From assembly GCA_046350375.1 (NCBI GenBank), contig JAXMAO010000009.1:62001-126000 (forward strand): a stretch of 64,000 bases of DNA, in the 5' to 3' direction. Below are positions 48,152-57,632 of this stretch, in pieces (the stretch's first letter is position 1; every line of letters starts with the position of its first letter). The translations under genes and the position numbers were made by a program. The notes under the pieces were generated by a model. It did not search any database. It worked only from the letters and a program-made list of their open reading frames with translations, and was not told the origin of the DNA. The stretch is from JAXMAO01 sp046350375. Its GTDB lineage: Bacteria > Planctomycetota > Phycisphaerae > UBA1845 > UTPLA1.

Positions 48152-50599
48152 GTGCAGAACGACGCGCGGAGTTGGAAGCGATGGACGCGCCGGGGCGTGG
48201 CGTGCAGCGTTGTGGCGCTGGCTACGGCGGCGGCGCCGGGAGTGCAGGTCACCGGGTACTCGGAGGGCACGTTGTTCGGCCGGGGCTGGGTGGCGATCGG
48301 ATATGACGTGAAGCCGGAGTTGCCGAGTCGCTCGGGTGAGCCGTGGTTCTCGACGCTGTACAACCCGCCGCTGGTGGAGCTGCTGATCGAGCCGCCGAAT
48401 CTCCGGCCGGAAGGAATCGCGTTTCGGGCAGGGAAGCTGTACGTGAGCGGCGACTGGAACGAGACGCAGAACCAGATCGCGGTGTTCAGCACCGACGCCT
48501 GGGGCGGGTTGACGTTCGACCATGCGCTCAAAGAGCCGCTGACGACGCCGCCCCCCACGAGCACGCCCAACAACCAGTGGTGGGGCGCCGAGGGGCTGAC
48601 GTTCAACACCGGCGCGACCGGCATCGGCGCCGGCGGCAGCGTCCTGGTGAGCGTGGATAACCAGCAGAATGGCGTCGGCAGCACGTTCGCGACGGTCGAC
48701 ACGACGACGGGCGCGCTGGGGGGCCTGTCTACGGTGACGTTTCCAGAGGACATCGCCTACGCCCCGGCATCCCAGCGCTTCTATGTGATGGCGCGGTCGC
48801 CGAACACGATCACCGCCTACGACGCCAACATGAATCCGATCGGGCTGTCGTGGGCGCTGCCGACGCGCACGCGCGGGATGTGCGTGGTTTCGGAGCAGTT
48901 CGGGCGCTTCCTGACGGGCGACCTGACGCTGACGGGCGACATCATCGTCGCGGTCAGCACGGAGAACCCCGCCGCGGTGCCGCCGGTGGTGAACCGCCTG
49001 TCGGTCTACCGGGCGGACGGCACGCCGGTGGGCGCGGAGCAGGACGCGTCGTTCGTCGATCTGTCGTACGACAACGGCAGCGGCGGCGGCGGCGCTCCCG
49101 GTCCGCATACATTTCAGGGCATCGCGGTCGACGAGGTCCACCAGGTGATGTACATCGGCGACGACTCGGCACGGGCGGTCTATGCGCTGAAGCCGGTGAC
49201 GACGGTGGTCGGCACGGCGAGCGGTCCGATCGCCGGGCGGACGTGGTCGGCGCGCGGCCGCGACGTGAAGCACGAGCTGCCGAGTCGCGCGGGCGAGCCG
49301 TGGTTCGCGACGGTGGGCGGGGGCGTGACGATGAGCAACCCGCCGGCGCTGGCGCCGGAAGGGCTGGCGTATCGCGCGGGCAAGCTGTACGTCGCGGGCG
49401 ACTGGAACGAAACGCACAATCAGATCGCCATCTACAACACCGACGCCCTGGGCACGCTGACCTTCGACCACGCGATTGCGATGCCGGTGAGCAACCCCGC
49501 CCCGAGTCTGCCCAACAACCAGCTGTGGGGACCGGAGGGGCTGACGTTCAACAGCTCGGTGGGCGGGTACGGGGCCGGCGCCAGCACGCTGGTGACGGTC
49601 GAGGAGGACCAGTTCACGCTGGGCGGCAGCACGCGCGCCACGCTCGACCTGACGACGGGTCTGCCGGGGAGCTTCGGCGTGCTGAGCGCGGTGGGCATCG
49701 GCGCGACGCGCCCGGCGGACATCGCGTACGGCCCGGCGACCAATCGCTTCTACGTGCTGGCGAACCCGGACGTGCTGCAGTGGTGGAACAACGTCAATCC
49801 GCCGACGTATGGCGGGACGCAGTTCGCGACGCTGGTGCGGTCGCGCGGGCTCACGGTGATTTCGGCCGCGTTCGCGCAGTTCCTGTTGTCGAACCCGGCG
49901 ATCACGCAGGAGTGCCTGCTGGTCGTGGCCAAGTCGGACCCGGTGAGCGTCACGGCGCCGCACAATCGGCTGGCGGTCTACTCGCTGGCGGGCGCGCTGC
50001 TGGGGCAGCAGGACCTGGTCTGGACGCGCGACGCCTACCCGGGCCAGCCGCTGCAGACGTTCGAGGCGGTCGCGGTTGATGAGACGAACAAGATCATCTT
50101 CATCGGCGACGAGAAGGCCAATGCCGTCTACAGCCTGACGCTGCCGCTGCCGCTGTCGATCACGACGCCGTCGCCGCTGCCTTCGGGCAGCGCCGGCGTG
50201 GCCTATGCGCAGACGATCGCCGCCAGCGGCGGCACGCCGCCCTATGCCTTTGCGGTCGCCGGGGGGGCGCTTCCGGCCGGCCTGAGCCTGCAGCCCGACG
50301 GCAACCTGATTGGCTCTCCCTCTGCCTGCGGGCCATTCTCCTTCTCGGTTCAGGTCACGGACAGCGCCCTTCCGCCGGCGACCGTGTCGGCCCCGTTCCT
50401 GCTCTCCATCGGCTTCGGCGGCGTGGCGGGCGACGTGAACAACGACGGCGCCATCAATGGCGGCGACGTGCAGAACTTCGTCGGCGTGTTGCTGGGCGGC
50501 GGACTGCCGGGCGAACGGTGCCGCTCGGACCTGACCGGCGAAGGGCAGGTGACGGCGGCGGACATCGTGCCGCTGGTGGCGCTGCTGGTCGGTCACTGA
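48152..50599 (+). CDS. Secreted double-propeller protein with Ig-like domain and dockerin
   Basis: An 815-residue exported protein (signal about 8-30). Two tandem homologous units of about 330 residues follow: both contain PEG(I/L)AxRAGKLYV-x-GDWNETxNQIA and a later GAEGLTFN/GPEGLTFN, features of a beta-propeller. Then a He_PIG-like Ig domain (LPSGSAGVAYAQTIAASGGT) and a C-terminal dockerin (GDVNNDGAINGGDVQNFVGV, then LTGEGQVTAADIVPLV). The start is GTG 48152, with AAAGGTGG just upstream; the ORF extends to 48080 without a signal-like sequence. It ends 28 bases before the glycosyltransferase operon and could be co-transcribed with it. Confidence 0.8.
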   Translation: MQNDARSWKRWTRRGVACSVVALATAAAPGVQVTGYSEGTLFGRGWVAIGYDVKPELPSRSGEPWFSTLYNPPLVELLIEPPNLRPEGIAFRAGKLYVSGDWNETQNQIAVFSTDAWGGLTFDHALKEPLTTPPPTSTPNNQWWGAEGLTFNTGATGIGAGGSVLVSVDNQQNGVGSTFATVDTTTGALGGLSTVTFPEDIAYAPASQRFYVMARSPNTITAYDANMNPIGLSWALPTRTRGMCVVSEQFGRFLTGDLTLTGDIIVAVSTENPAAVPPVVNRLSVYRADGTPVGAEQDASFVDLSYDNGSGGGGAPGPHTFQGIAVDEVHQVMYIGDDSARAVYALKPVTTVVGTASGPIAGRTWSARGRDVKHELPSRAGEPWFATVGGGVTMSNPPALAPEGLAYRAGKLYVAGDWNETHNQIAIYNTDALGTLTFDHAIAMPVSNPAPSLPNNQLWGPEGLTFNSSVGGYGAGASTLVTVEEDQFTLGGSTRATLDLTTGLPGSFGVLSAVGIGATRPADIAYGPATNRFYVLANPDVLQWWNNVNPPTYGGTQFATLVRSRGLTVISAAFAQFLLSNPAITQECLLVVAKSDPVSVTAPHNRLAVYSLAGALLGQQDLVWTRDAYPGQPLQTFEAVAVDETNKIIFIGDEKANAVYSLTLPLPLSITTPSPLPSGSAGVAYAQTIAASGGTPPYAFAVAGGALPAGLSLQPDGNLIGSPSACGPFSFSVQVTDSALPPATVSAPFLLSIGFGGVAGDVNNDGAINGGDVQNFVGVLLGGGLPGERCRSDLTGEGQVTAADIVPLVALLVGH

Positions 50600-50627
50600 C
50601 GGCGTGGCGAGACGAGAGGACGCAGAG

Positions 50628-51815
50628 ATGCGCATCCTGGCGGTGTGTCACGACAGCGTGGGCATCGGCCATCTGCGGCGGACGCTGGCGATCGCCGAGC
50701 AGGCCGCGGCCGGGCTGCGCGACTGCCGGGTGCTGGTGGCCAGCGGATCGCTGCACGCCGGGCAATTCGCGCTGCCGGAGCGGGTCGATTACATCAAGCT
50801 TCCGGCGCTGTGCAAGCGGGCGGATCGGCGCTACGCGGCCAAGTCGCTGGACGTGAGCTTCGCGGACGTGATTTCGATTCGCTCGTCGCTGCTGACGGCG
50901 GCGGCGGCGAGCTATCGGCCGGACGTGCTGCTGATCGACAAGTCACCCACCGGCGTGGCGGGCGAGGCCGAGACGGCGCTGCGGCTGGTGCGCGATCGGC
51001 ACGTGGCGACGCGCGTCATCTTCGGGATGCGCGACATCGAGGACGACCCGGAACGGACGCGGGCGGAGTGGCAGCGCAGCCGGCACGTGGAATCGCTGGC
51101 GCGGCTGTGCGACGAGATCTGGGTCTACGGCGACGCCAGCGTGTTCGACGTGGCCGAGGCCTACGAGCTGCCGGACGAGATCACCGAGAAGCTGCGGTAC
51201 GTGGGCTACATTGCACGGCGGCCGTGCGACCACGGGGTGCTGCCGCGCGCGGCCGGCGCGGCGCGGCGCGTGCTGGTGACGGTGGGCGGCGGGACGGACG
51301 GGCATCGGCTGATCGATCTGTACCTGCGGGACGCGCCGCACGAAGTCGGCGGGGCGCCGGTGCACACGACCGTGATCGGCGGGCCGGACCTGCCGCGCGA
51401 TTCGGCGGAGCAGTTCCGGCGGCAGGCGGCGGGGCTGCCGCAGGTGACGTTCGACGATTGCCGCTCGTGCATGTTCTGCGAGTATCGCCAGGCGGACCTG
51501 GTGCTGTGCATGGGGGGCTACAACACGATGATCGAGGTGCTATCGGCCGAGCGCCCGATGCTGGTGTTTCCGCGGACGGAACCGCGGCGGGAGCAGTACA
51601 TGCGGGCGGAGCGGTTCGCGGCGCTGGGGCTGTGCGACTATCTCGAGCCGGACACCGCGACGCCGGCGACGATCCGCGCGGCGGTAGAGCGGCTGCTGTG
51701 CTGCGCGCGACCGGCGGGTCGCTCGGCGATCAACGTGGACGGACTGAGCTGCGTGGTCGAGCGCCTGTCGGAGCTGGAAGGAACGTGCCGTGACGCCATG
51801 GCTGTATGTGTGTAA
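50628..51815 (+). CDS. MurG-like predicted glycosyltransferase
   Basis: A 395-residue GT-B protein. The N-terminal domain begins MRILAVCHDSVGIGHLRRTL and the C-terminal domain has VTVGGGTDGHRLIDL and the donor-binding MGGYNTMIEVLSAERPMLVF, followed by PRREQYMRAERF, as in MurG/GT28-like predicted glycosyltransferases (COG4671 type). It likely transfers a sugar to a lipid or glycan acceptor at the inner face of the membrane. The ATG at 50628 follows GAGAGGA. It overlaps the next glycosyltransferase by 26 bases. Confidence 0.8.
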   Translation: MRILAVCHDSVGIGHLRRTLAIAEQAAAGLRDCRVLVASGSLHAGQFALPERVDYIKLPALCKRADRRYAAKSLDVSFADVISIRSSLLTAAAASYRPDVLLIDKSPTGVAGEAETALRLVRDRHVATRVIFGMRDIEDDPERTRAEWQRSRHVESLARLCDEIWVYGDASVFDVAEAYELPDEITEKLRYVGYIARRPCDHGVLPRAAGAARRVLVTVGGGTDGHRLIDLYLRDAPHEVGGAPVHTTVIGGPDLPRDSAEQFRRQAAGLPQVTFDDCRSCMFCEYRQADLVLCMGGYNTMIEVLSAERPMLVFPRTEPRREQYMRAERFAALGLCDYLEPDTATPATIRAAVERLLCCARPAGRSAINVDGLSCVVERLSELEGTCRDAMAVCV

Positions 51816-53058
51816 CGATTTGGGGATTCCGCTCGACGGCACGAAGGGGGCGAGCGAGCACGTCCGCGCCATCACGCGCGCCCTGGCCGACACGGGCGTG
51901 GCGCTGTCGGTCGTCGCGGCCCGCGGGCGACTGCCGGACGACCATCCGGCGCGGCAGATCGAGACCGGGTTCGGCCGCGCGGCGCGCGAATCGGCGGAAC
52001 TGCTGCGCGTCTGGGCCGAGGCCGGCGGCGCGGGCGGCGGGCTGGGCAGCGACGTCGGGCAGATGCTGTACGACGCGCGGCTGGCGGCGGGGCTGGCCGC
52101 GGGCGAGCCGGACGCCGGCGCGGCGCGGGTCGTGGTGGAGCGGCTGTCACTGTTCTGCACGGCGGCGCGGCGCTGGGCGCGGTCGCGCGGTGCGGCCTAC
52201 CTGGTGGAGATGAACGCCCCGATGGCGGAGGAATCGGCGCGGTTTCGCGATTCCGGGCTGCGGTCGCTGGCGCTGGAGGTGGAGCGGCAGACGCTGCTGG
52301 CGGCCGACCGGGTCATGACCGTGTCGGCGCCGCTGCGCGACCACGTCATCGAGAGCGTCGGGGTCTCGCCCGAGCGCGTGGTGGTGGTGCCGAACGGGGT
52401 GCAGCGCGAGCTGTTCGCGCGGGCGCCGGAGCGGGCGGCGGCGCGGGCCGAGGCGGGCGTGCCCGGCGAGGCGCTGGTGATCGGCTTCGTCGGCAGCCTG
52501 AAGGTGTGGCATGGCGTCGAGCTGCTGCTGGTGGCGTTCGCGGCGGCGCGGCGCGAGTTGCCGGGCGCGCACCTGCTGGTGGTGGGCGAGGGCAAGCTGC
52601 TCGAGCACTACCGGGCGCGGGCCGCCGGGCTGGGGTTGGCGCGGCACGTGACGTTCTTTGGCGGTGCGGAGCATGCGCGCGTGCCGCGGCTGCTGGCGGC
52701 GATGGACCTGGCGGTGGCGCCCTACCTGCCGCTGGAGAGTTTTTACTTCTCGCCGCTGAAGCTGTACGAGTACCTGGCGGCCGGGCTGCCGGTGGTCGCC
52801 AGTCGCCTGGGACAGATCACCGAAGTCATCACGGACGGGCGCGAGGGGCTGCTGGTCACGCCGGGCGACGCAGGCGAACTGGCAGCGGCGCTGTCGCGGC
52901 TGGGGCGCGATCCGCTGCTGCGGCGGCAGATGGGCGGCGTGGCGCGGCCGGTGGGGCTGCGGCGCGGCTGGGAGGACGTGGCTGCGGAGATTCGCGCGCT
53001 GGCCGACGAAGCGGTTCGCGCGCCGATCGCGGCGCAGGAGGCCTCGCATGCGGCGTGA
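51790..53058 (+). CDS. Glycosyltransferase family 4
   Basis: A 422-residue GT-B enzyme. The N-terminal half opens with YVCNDLGIPLDGTKGASEHV (the GASEHV acceptor loop), and the C-terminal half has VIGFVGSLKVWHGVELLL, PYLPLESFYFSPLKLYEYLA and GLPVVASRLGQITEVI, the E-x7-E-type donor site of GT4. It is a retaining sugar transferase for polysaccharide or glycolipid. The start is GTG 51790, with GGAAGGAA upstream, overlapping the MurG-like gene. It overlaps the next gene by 11 bases. The first part of a cluster of three transferases suggests a repeat-unit glycan. Confidence 0.88.
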   Translation: MTPWLYVCNDLGIPLDGTKGASEHVRAITRALADTGVALSVVAARGRLPDDHPARQIETGFGRAARESAELLRVWAEAGGAGGGLGSDVGQMLYDARLAAGLAAGEPDAGAARVVVERLSLFCTAARRWARSRGAAYLVEMNAPMAEESARFRDSGLRSLALEVERQTLLAADRVMTVSAPLRDHVIESVGVSPERVVVVPNGVQRELFARAPERAAARAEAGVPGEALVIGFVGSLKVWHGVELLLVAFAAARRELPGAHLLVVGEGKLLEHYRARAAGLGLARHVTFFGGAEHARVPRLLAAMDLAVAPYLPLESFYFSPLKLYEYLAAGLPVVASRLGQITEVITDGREGLLVTPGDAGELAAALSRLGRDPLLRRQMGGVARPVGLRRGWEDVAAEIRALADEAVRAPIAAQEASHAA

Positions 53059-54412
53059 TGGGGGGGCGGCCGAGCGCGTGGAGAGGTCGGACGGCGCGGC
53101 GGCGCGGTCGCCGCGCGAGGCGATCGGCTACCTGCTGCAAGTGTTTCCCAAGTATTCGGAGACGTTCATCGTCAACGAGCTGCTGGAGCACCAGCGGCAG
53201 GGGCGGCCGATGCGCGTGCTGGCGCTGCGCCTGCCGCGCGAGGGGCGGTTTCACGCCTGCGTCAGCGAGCTGCGGCGGGCGGCGGAATATGTGCCGGAGA
53301 GCGCGTGGGACCAGCCGGGCAAGCTCGGCGAGGCGCTGCGCGGCGCGGTGCGCGAGTCGGCGCGCGGGCTGGGCCGGGCGGGGACGGAGTGGTTCCGGCG
53401 GCACGTGACGCTGCGCGACGTGTGGCAGGCCGCGCTGGTGCGGCGCTGGGCGGCGCGGCGCGGCATTCGCCACTTGCACTGCCATTTCGGCGGCTACGCG
53501 ACCAGCGTGGCGCACCTGTCGCGGCTGATGGGCGGTCCGAGCTATTCGATGACGCTGCACGCGCACGACATCTTCCGCGACGGGGTGGAGCCGGGCTGGC
53601 TGCGGCGGGTGATCGACGCGGCCGCGTTCGCGGTCACGGTGTCGCGCTTCAACGCCGACTACCTGACGCGGACGGTGGGCGCCGCGCCGCGCCAGGTGCG
53701 CGTGCTGTACAACGGCATTCCGCTGGAGCGGTTTGCGGGCGGCGACGAGCCGCGCGTGGCGGGGACGATCCTGGCGGTCGGGCGACTGATCGAGAAAAAG
53801 GGCTTCATTCACCTGGTGCGCGCCTGCCGCGGGCTGGCTGAGCGCGGGCTGCTGGCGCGCTGCGACATTGTCGGCGAGGGGCGCGATCGGGACGCGCTGG
53901 CGGCGGAGATTGCGCGGCTGGAATTGTCGGACGTGGTGCACCTGGCTGGCGCCTGGCCGCAGGAGCGCGTGGCGGAGGCGCTGCGGCGAGCCAGCGTGTT
54001 TGCGTTGCCGTGCGTGCGGGCCGCGGACGGCAACATGGACGCGCTGCCGACGGTGCTGCTGGAGGCGATGGCGGCCGGCTGTCCGTGCGTGTCGACGCGG
54101 CTGTCGGGCGTGCCGGAGATCATCGCCGACGAGCAGAGCGGGCTGCTGGTCGGGCCGGGGGACGTGGCCGGGCTGACGGCGGCGCTGGTCCGCGTGCTGA
54201 CGAATTCGGAACAGGCCGCGCGCTTCTCCGCGCAGGGACGTCAAAGAGTCCAGCAGCTCTTTGACGTGCGTCAAAGCGTGGCCACGCTCGGCTGCTGGCT
54301 GGAATCGGCCGCGACGGTGGAGTCCGGCCGATTCGTCGCCGTGGAGGACCACGACGCGGCGACGAGCCTGACACCGCCGGGCATCCCCTGTGCGGAGGAG
54401 CGCGCGGCTTGA
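53048..54412 (+). CDS. Glycosyltransferase family 4
   Basis: A 454-residue GT4 protein. LLQVFPKYSETFIVNELLEH (about 31-50) is the typical acceptor-domain start of exopolysaccharide transferases; the donor domain has TILAVGRLIEKKGFIHLVRA and DALPTVLLEAMAAGCPCVST. The first 25 residues and the last 40 look disordered. It overlaps the upstream transferase and, by four bases, the ABC transporter gene (TTG start at 54409), so expression of the glycan and its exporter is linked. Confidence 0.88.
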   Translation: MRRDGGAAERVERSDGAAARSPREAIGYLLQVFPKYSETFIVNELLEHQRQGRPMRVLALRLPREGRFHACVSELRRAAEYVPESAWDQPGKLGEALRGAVRESARGLGRAGTEWFRRHVTLRDVWQAALVRRWAARRGIRHLHCHFGGYATSVAHLSRLMGGPSYSMTLHAHDIFRDGVEPGWLRRVIDAAAFAVTVSRFNADYLTRTVGAAPRQVRVLYNGIPLERFAGGDEPRVAGTILAVGRLIEKKGFIHLVRACRGLAERGLLARCDIVGEGRDRDALAAEIARLELSDVVHLAGAWPQERVAEALRRASVFALPCVRAADGNMDALPTVLLEAMAAGCPCVSTRLSGVPEIIADEQSGLLVGPGDVAGLTAALVRVLTNSEQAARFSAQGRQRVQQLFDVRQSVATLGCWLESAATVESGRFVAVEDHDAATSLTPPGIPCAEERAA

Positions 54413-56340
54413 AGGCCTGGCGGTTGAAAACGGCCCGGGGCACGCTGGACCTGCGACAGTTCGCGGGGACGATCTGGTATTTCACCGGGCTGCTGCGGCC
54501 GCACGGCTGGGTGCTGTCGGCGGCGCTGGCGGCGACGCTGGTCAACATCCTGCTGTCGATCGCCGCGCCGTGGCCGGTGCAGGTGGTGCTGGACCACGTG
54601 CTGCTGGGCAAGAAACCCAAGCCATGGATGCAGGCGGTGGTGCGGAAGATTGAGCACGCCGGGCGGCGCGGCGAGGCGAACCCGGCCGCACCGTCGCCGC
54701 CGGCCGAGTATCGCAAGCTGACGGTCGTGCCGCTGGACGGTGGGCGGGTGGCGCTGTTGTGGGCGGCCTGCGGGTCGGTGGTGCTGATCGCGGTGTTCTC
54801 GGGGCTGAGCGACTACGGCGCCACGCTGCTGGAGGCCAACACGGCCCAGAAAATCGGCAATGCGCTGCGGCGGCGGCTGTTCAAGCACATGCAGACGCTG
54901 TCGCTGCGCTTCCACGAACGCAACCGCACCGGGGACCTGCTGCTGCGGCTGACGGGCGACATCAGCATGGTTCGCGACATGCTGGTGGAGTCGATGTTCG
55001 ACCTGGCGTCGGCGGCGCTGCTGACGGTCGGCCTGCTGGCGGTGATGCTGCGGCTCTCGCCGCTGCTGACGGCGGTAGCGCTGGCGGCGCTGCCGATCGT
55101 CGCGGGCGTGTCGATGGTTATTTCGATCCAGCTGCGGTCGGCGGTGCGCAAGGCGCGCGAGAAGGAAGGCGACCTGATCAGCGTGGCGGGCGAGGTGCTG
55201 GCGTCGATCGCGCTGGTGCAGGCCTTCACGCGCGAGGAGGCGGAGAAGGAGCGCTTCTCGCGGCTTGGGCGATCGTCGCTGCGGGCCGGGCTGCGGATGG
55301 TGAAGCTTGAAAGCCGGCTGGCGCGAACGGTGCAGATCGTGACCGCGGTGGGGACGTGCGGCATTCTCTATTTCGGCGTGCACGAGGTGGCCGGGGGGCG
55401 GCTGACGCCCGGCACGCTGGTGGTGTTCATGTCCTACTTCAACAACCTGCTGAAGCCGGTGCGGTCGGCGTCGAAGACGGCGGCCAAGATGGCCAAGGCG
55501 TCGGGCTGCGCCGAGCGCATCCGCGCGGTGCTGGCGACGCAGCCGGAGGTCCGCGACCGGCCGGGCGCGATCGAGGCGCCGCCGATCGCGGGGCGGGTGA
55601 CGTTCGACGACGTCAGCTTCGCCTACGGGTCAACGGGCTGGACGGTGTCGGACATCCGGCTGGAGATTCCGGCGGGGCAGCGCGTGGCGCTGGTCGGGCC
55701 GACGGGGGCGGGCAAGAGCACGCTCATCAAGCTGCTGCTGCGGTTTTACGACGTGGGGCGCGGCGCGGTGCGGATCGACGGGCTGGACGTGCGGGGGCTG
55801 ACGCTCGAGTCGCTCCGCCGGCAGGTGAGCGTCGTGCCGCAGGAGACGGTGCTATTCGGCACGACGGTGGGCGAGAACATCGCCATGGGTCGCGACGGCG
55901 CGACGCTGGCCGACGCGCAGGCGGCGGCGCGGCTGCTGGAGCTGGACGAGTGGATTCGCTCGCTGCCGGAGGGCTACGACACGCGGGTCGGCGAGCGCGG
56001 CGTGGCGCTGTCGGGCGGGCAGCGGCAGTTGATCGCACTGGCGCGGGCGCTATTGCGCAACGGGCGGATTCTGATCTTCGACGAGCCGACCACCGGGCTG
56101 GACAACGCCACCGAGCAGCGCGTGCGGGTGGCGTTGCGCCGCGCCATGGCCGAGCGCACGACGCTCATCATCTCGCACCGCCCGCGGCCGCTGGCCGACG
56201 TGGACCGCGTGGTCGTCGTGCAGGCCGGACGGATCGTGCAGGACGGCCCGGCCGAGAGCCTGCTGGCGGAGTCGGGGCTGTTCCGCGAGCTGTTTCTGCC
56301 GACGGAGCCGGGGGCGGGCGTTCTGGAGGGGGTGCGATGA
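54409..56340 (+). CDS. ABC exporter, fused permease and ATPase
   Basis: A 643-residue half-transporter of the MsbA/lipid-exporter type. The membrane domain (about 20-350) has six helices with a hydrophilic loop around 70-105; the nucleotide domain has Walker A GPTGAGKST (about 431-439), Q-loop VPQETVLFG, signature LSGGQRQ (about 535), Walker B ILIFDEPTTGLD and the H-loop ISHRPR. It should export the product of the neighbouring glycosyltransferases as a dimer. The start is TTG 54409 inside the stop of the previous gene. It overlaps the next gene by ATGA. Confidence 0.92.
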   Translation: MKAWRLKTARGTLDLRQFAGTIWYFTGLLRPHGWVLSAALAATLVNILLSIAAPWPVQVVLDHVLLGKKPKPWMQAVVRKIEHAGRRGEANPAAPSPPAEYRKLTVVPLDGGRVALLWAACGSVVLIAVFSGLSDYGATLLEANTAQKIGNALRRRLFKHMQTLSLRFHERNRTGDLLLRLTGDISMVRDMLVESMFDLASAALLTVGLLAVMLRLSPLLTAVALAALPIVAGVSMVISIQLRSAVRKAREKEGDLISVAGEVLASIALVQAFTREEAEKERFSRLGRSSLRAGLRMVKLESRLARTVQIVTAVGTCGILYFGVHEVAGGRLTPGTLVVFMSYFNNLLKPVRSASKTAAKMAKASGCAERIRAVLATQPEVRDRPGAIEAPPIAGRVTFDDVSFAYGSTGWTVSDIRLEIPAGQRVALVGPTGAGKSTLIKLLLRFYDVGRGAVRIDGLDVRGLTLESLRRQVSVVPQETVLFGTTVGENIAMGRDGATLADAQAAARLLELDEWIRSLPEGYDTRVGERGVALSGGQRQLIALARALLRNGRILIFDEPTTGLDNATEQRVRVALRRAMAERTTLIISHRPRPLADVDRVVVVQAGRIVQDGPAESLLAESGLFRELFLPTEPGAGVLEGVR

Positions 56341-57632
56341 TTGCCGCGCCGAGCGTGGAGCTGGCGCTGCCGTGCGATACGGCGCTGCCGGAGCTGGCGC
56401 AGTCGGCGTCGCCGGAGCGGATGCTGGCGATCTGCCGCGCGGCGTGGGGCGACGACGGCGCGGCGTGGCGCGCCTGCCGGGTGATGGAGGCGGTCTATCA
56501 GCCCGGGCGGGCCTGCCGGATCAGCTACGCGCTGTCGACCGATGACGCCGAGCGGCCGGAGCTGGTCTATGCGCGCTGGAGCGTGTCGGCGGAGCGCGAC
56601 CATTCCAGCGCGGTGCGCGTGGCGGGCGGGGCGGGCGGGTTCGACCTGTACCGTTTTCCGCGCGATCGGCGGATGCGGGAGGTTCGCGGCCTGCGGCGCG
56701 AGGAGTGGCTGCGCGAGGCGTCGGCCATCTGGATGGTGCGGTGGCTGGGGCCGGGCTGCTGGGATGACGCCGGCTGGCGCTGCACGCCGATCAAGTACGT
56801 GCCCGAGTCGCGGCTGGTCTGCCGGCTGAAGGGGCGCTGGCTGGGGGGCGGCCCGGACCGCTGGGCGCGGGCGTACGTGCGGATCGCGCGGCGCGGCGGC
56901 GCGCGGGCGCAGCTCGACCTGCTGGCGGCGCTGCGCCGTGCGGCCGAGGACGGCCGCTCGGTCGACGTGCCGCGGCCGCTGGGGATGATTGAGCAGCGCG
57001 GGCTGCTGGCGACTGAGTTCGTGCGCGGCCAGACGCTGCGCGCCGCGGTGGCGGAGGCGGGCTGCGGCGTGATCGGGCCGATCGTGGCACGGCTGGCGCG
57101 GGTCTCGCCGGTGATGGTGGCGGGCGAGCGTGGGCACACGGAGATTCCGCCGGCGATGTTGCTGGACGAGCTGTCGGTGGGGCTGGGCGCGGGGGCGGCG
57201 GAGTCGTGGCCGGGGCTGGAGGAGTGGGCGGCGCGCCGCCCTGCGGAACCGGAAGACGTGGGTCGGGTGCATGGCGATCTGCATGCGGGGCAGGTGCTGT
57301 TGAAGGGCGATCGCGTGTGCGTGGTGGACTGGGAGAAGTCCGGCCGCGGGGACGCGACGGTGGATATCGTGAACCTGGCGGCGGAGTTTGACGCCGAGGC
57401 GCTGACGGACGCGGGCGCGCCGGCGGACGCGGCAGCGACGTGCGTGGCGGCGTGGCGCGAGGCCGGGGGGGCGTGGAACGCGCCGGCAACGCGCTGGTGG
57501 GCGGCGTATGCGCACGTGTTGCGGGCGTGGGGGCTGATGCGTCACCTGCGGCCGGACTGGCCGCGGCGTGCGCGGCTGCTGGCGTCGCGGGCGGAGGAGG
57601 CGTGGCGGAAGGGTGCGACGTGGCTGTCGTGA
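56337..57632 (+). CDS. APH-fold phosphotransferase 1
   Basis: A 431-residue protein with the aminoglycoside phosphotransferase/choline kinase fold: Brenner motif VHGDLHAGQ near 312 and the metal-binding Asp of CVVDWEKSGRGDATVDIVNL near 333. The N-terminal 200 residues are unusual and could bind the acceptor. These kinases phosphorylate small alcohols, sugars or antibiotics; in this setting a precursor or a lipid-linked sugar is more likely than drug resistance. It is translationally coupled to the exporter and to the second kinase. Confidence 0.78.
   Translation: MIAAPSVELALPCDTALPELAQSASPERMLAICRAAWGDDGAAWRACRVMEAVYQPGRACRISYALSTDDAERPELVYARWSVSAERDHSSAVRVAGGAGGFDLYRFPRDRRMREVRGLRREEWLREASAIWMVRWLGPGCWDDAGWRCTPIKYVPESRLVCRLKGRWLGGGPDRWARAYVRIARRGGARAQLDLLAALRRAAEDGRSVDVPRPLGMIEQRGLLATEFVRGQTLRAAVAEAGCGVIGPIVARLARVSPVMVAGERGHTEIPPAMLLDELSVGLGAGAAESWPGLEEWAARRPAEPEDVGRVHGDLHAGQVLLKGDRVCVVDWEKSGRGDATVDIVNLAAEFDAEALTDAGAPADAAATCVAAWREAGGAWNAPATRWWAAYAHVLRAWGLMRHLRPDWPRRARLLASRAEEAWRKGATWLS

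Noticed and set aside
43234..50599. A cellulosome, because of several dockerin domains
   Set aside because: No cohesin or scaffoldin and no glycoside hydrolase is seen; planctomycetes carry many dockerin-like EF modules without cellulosomes.
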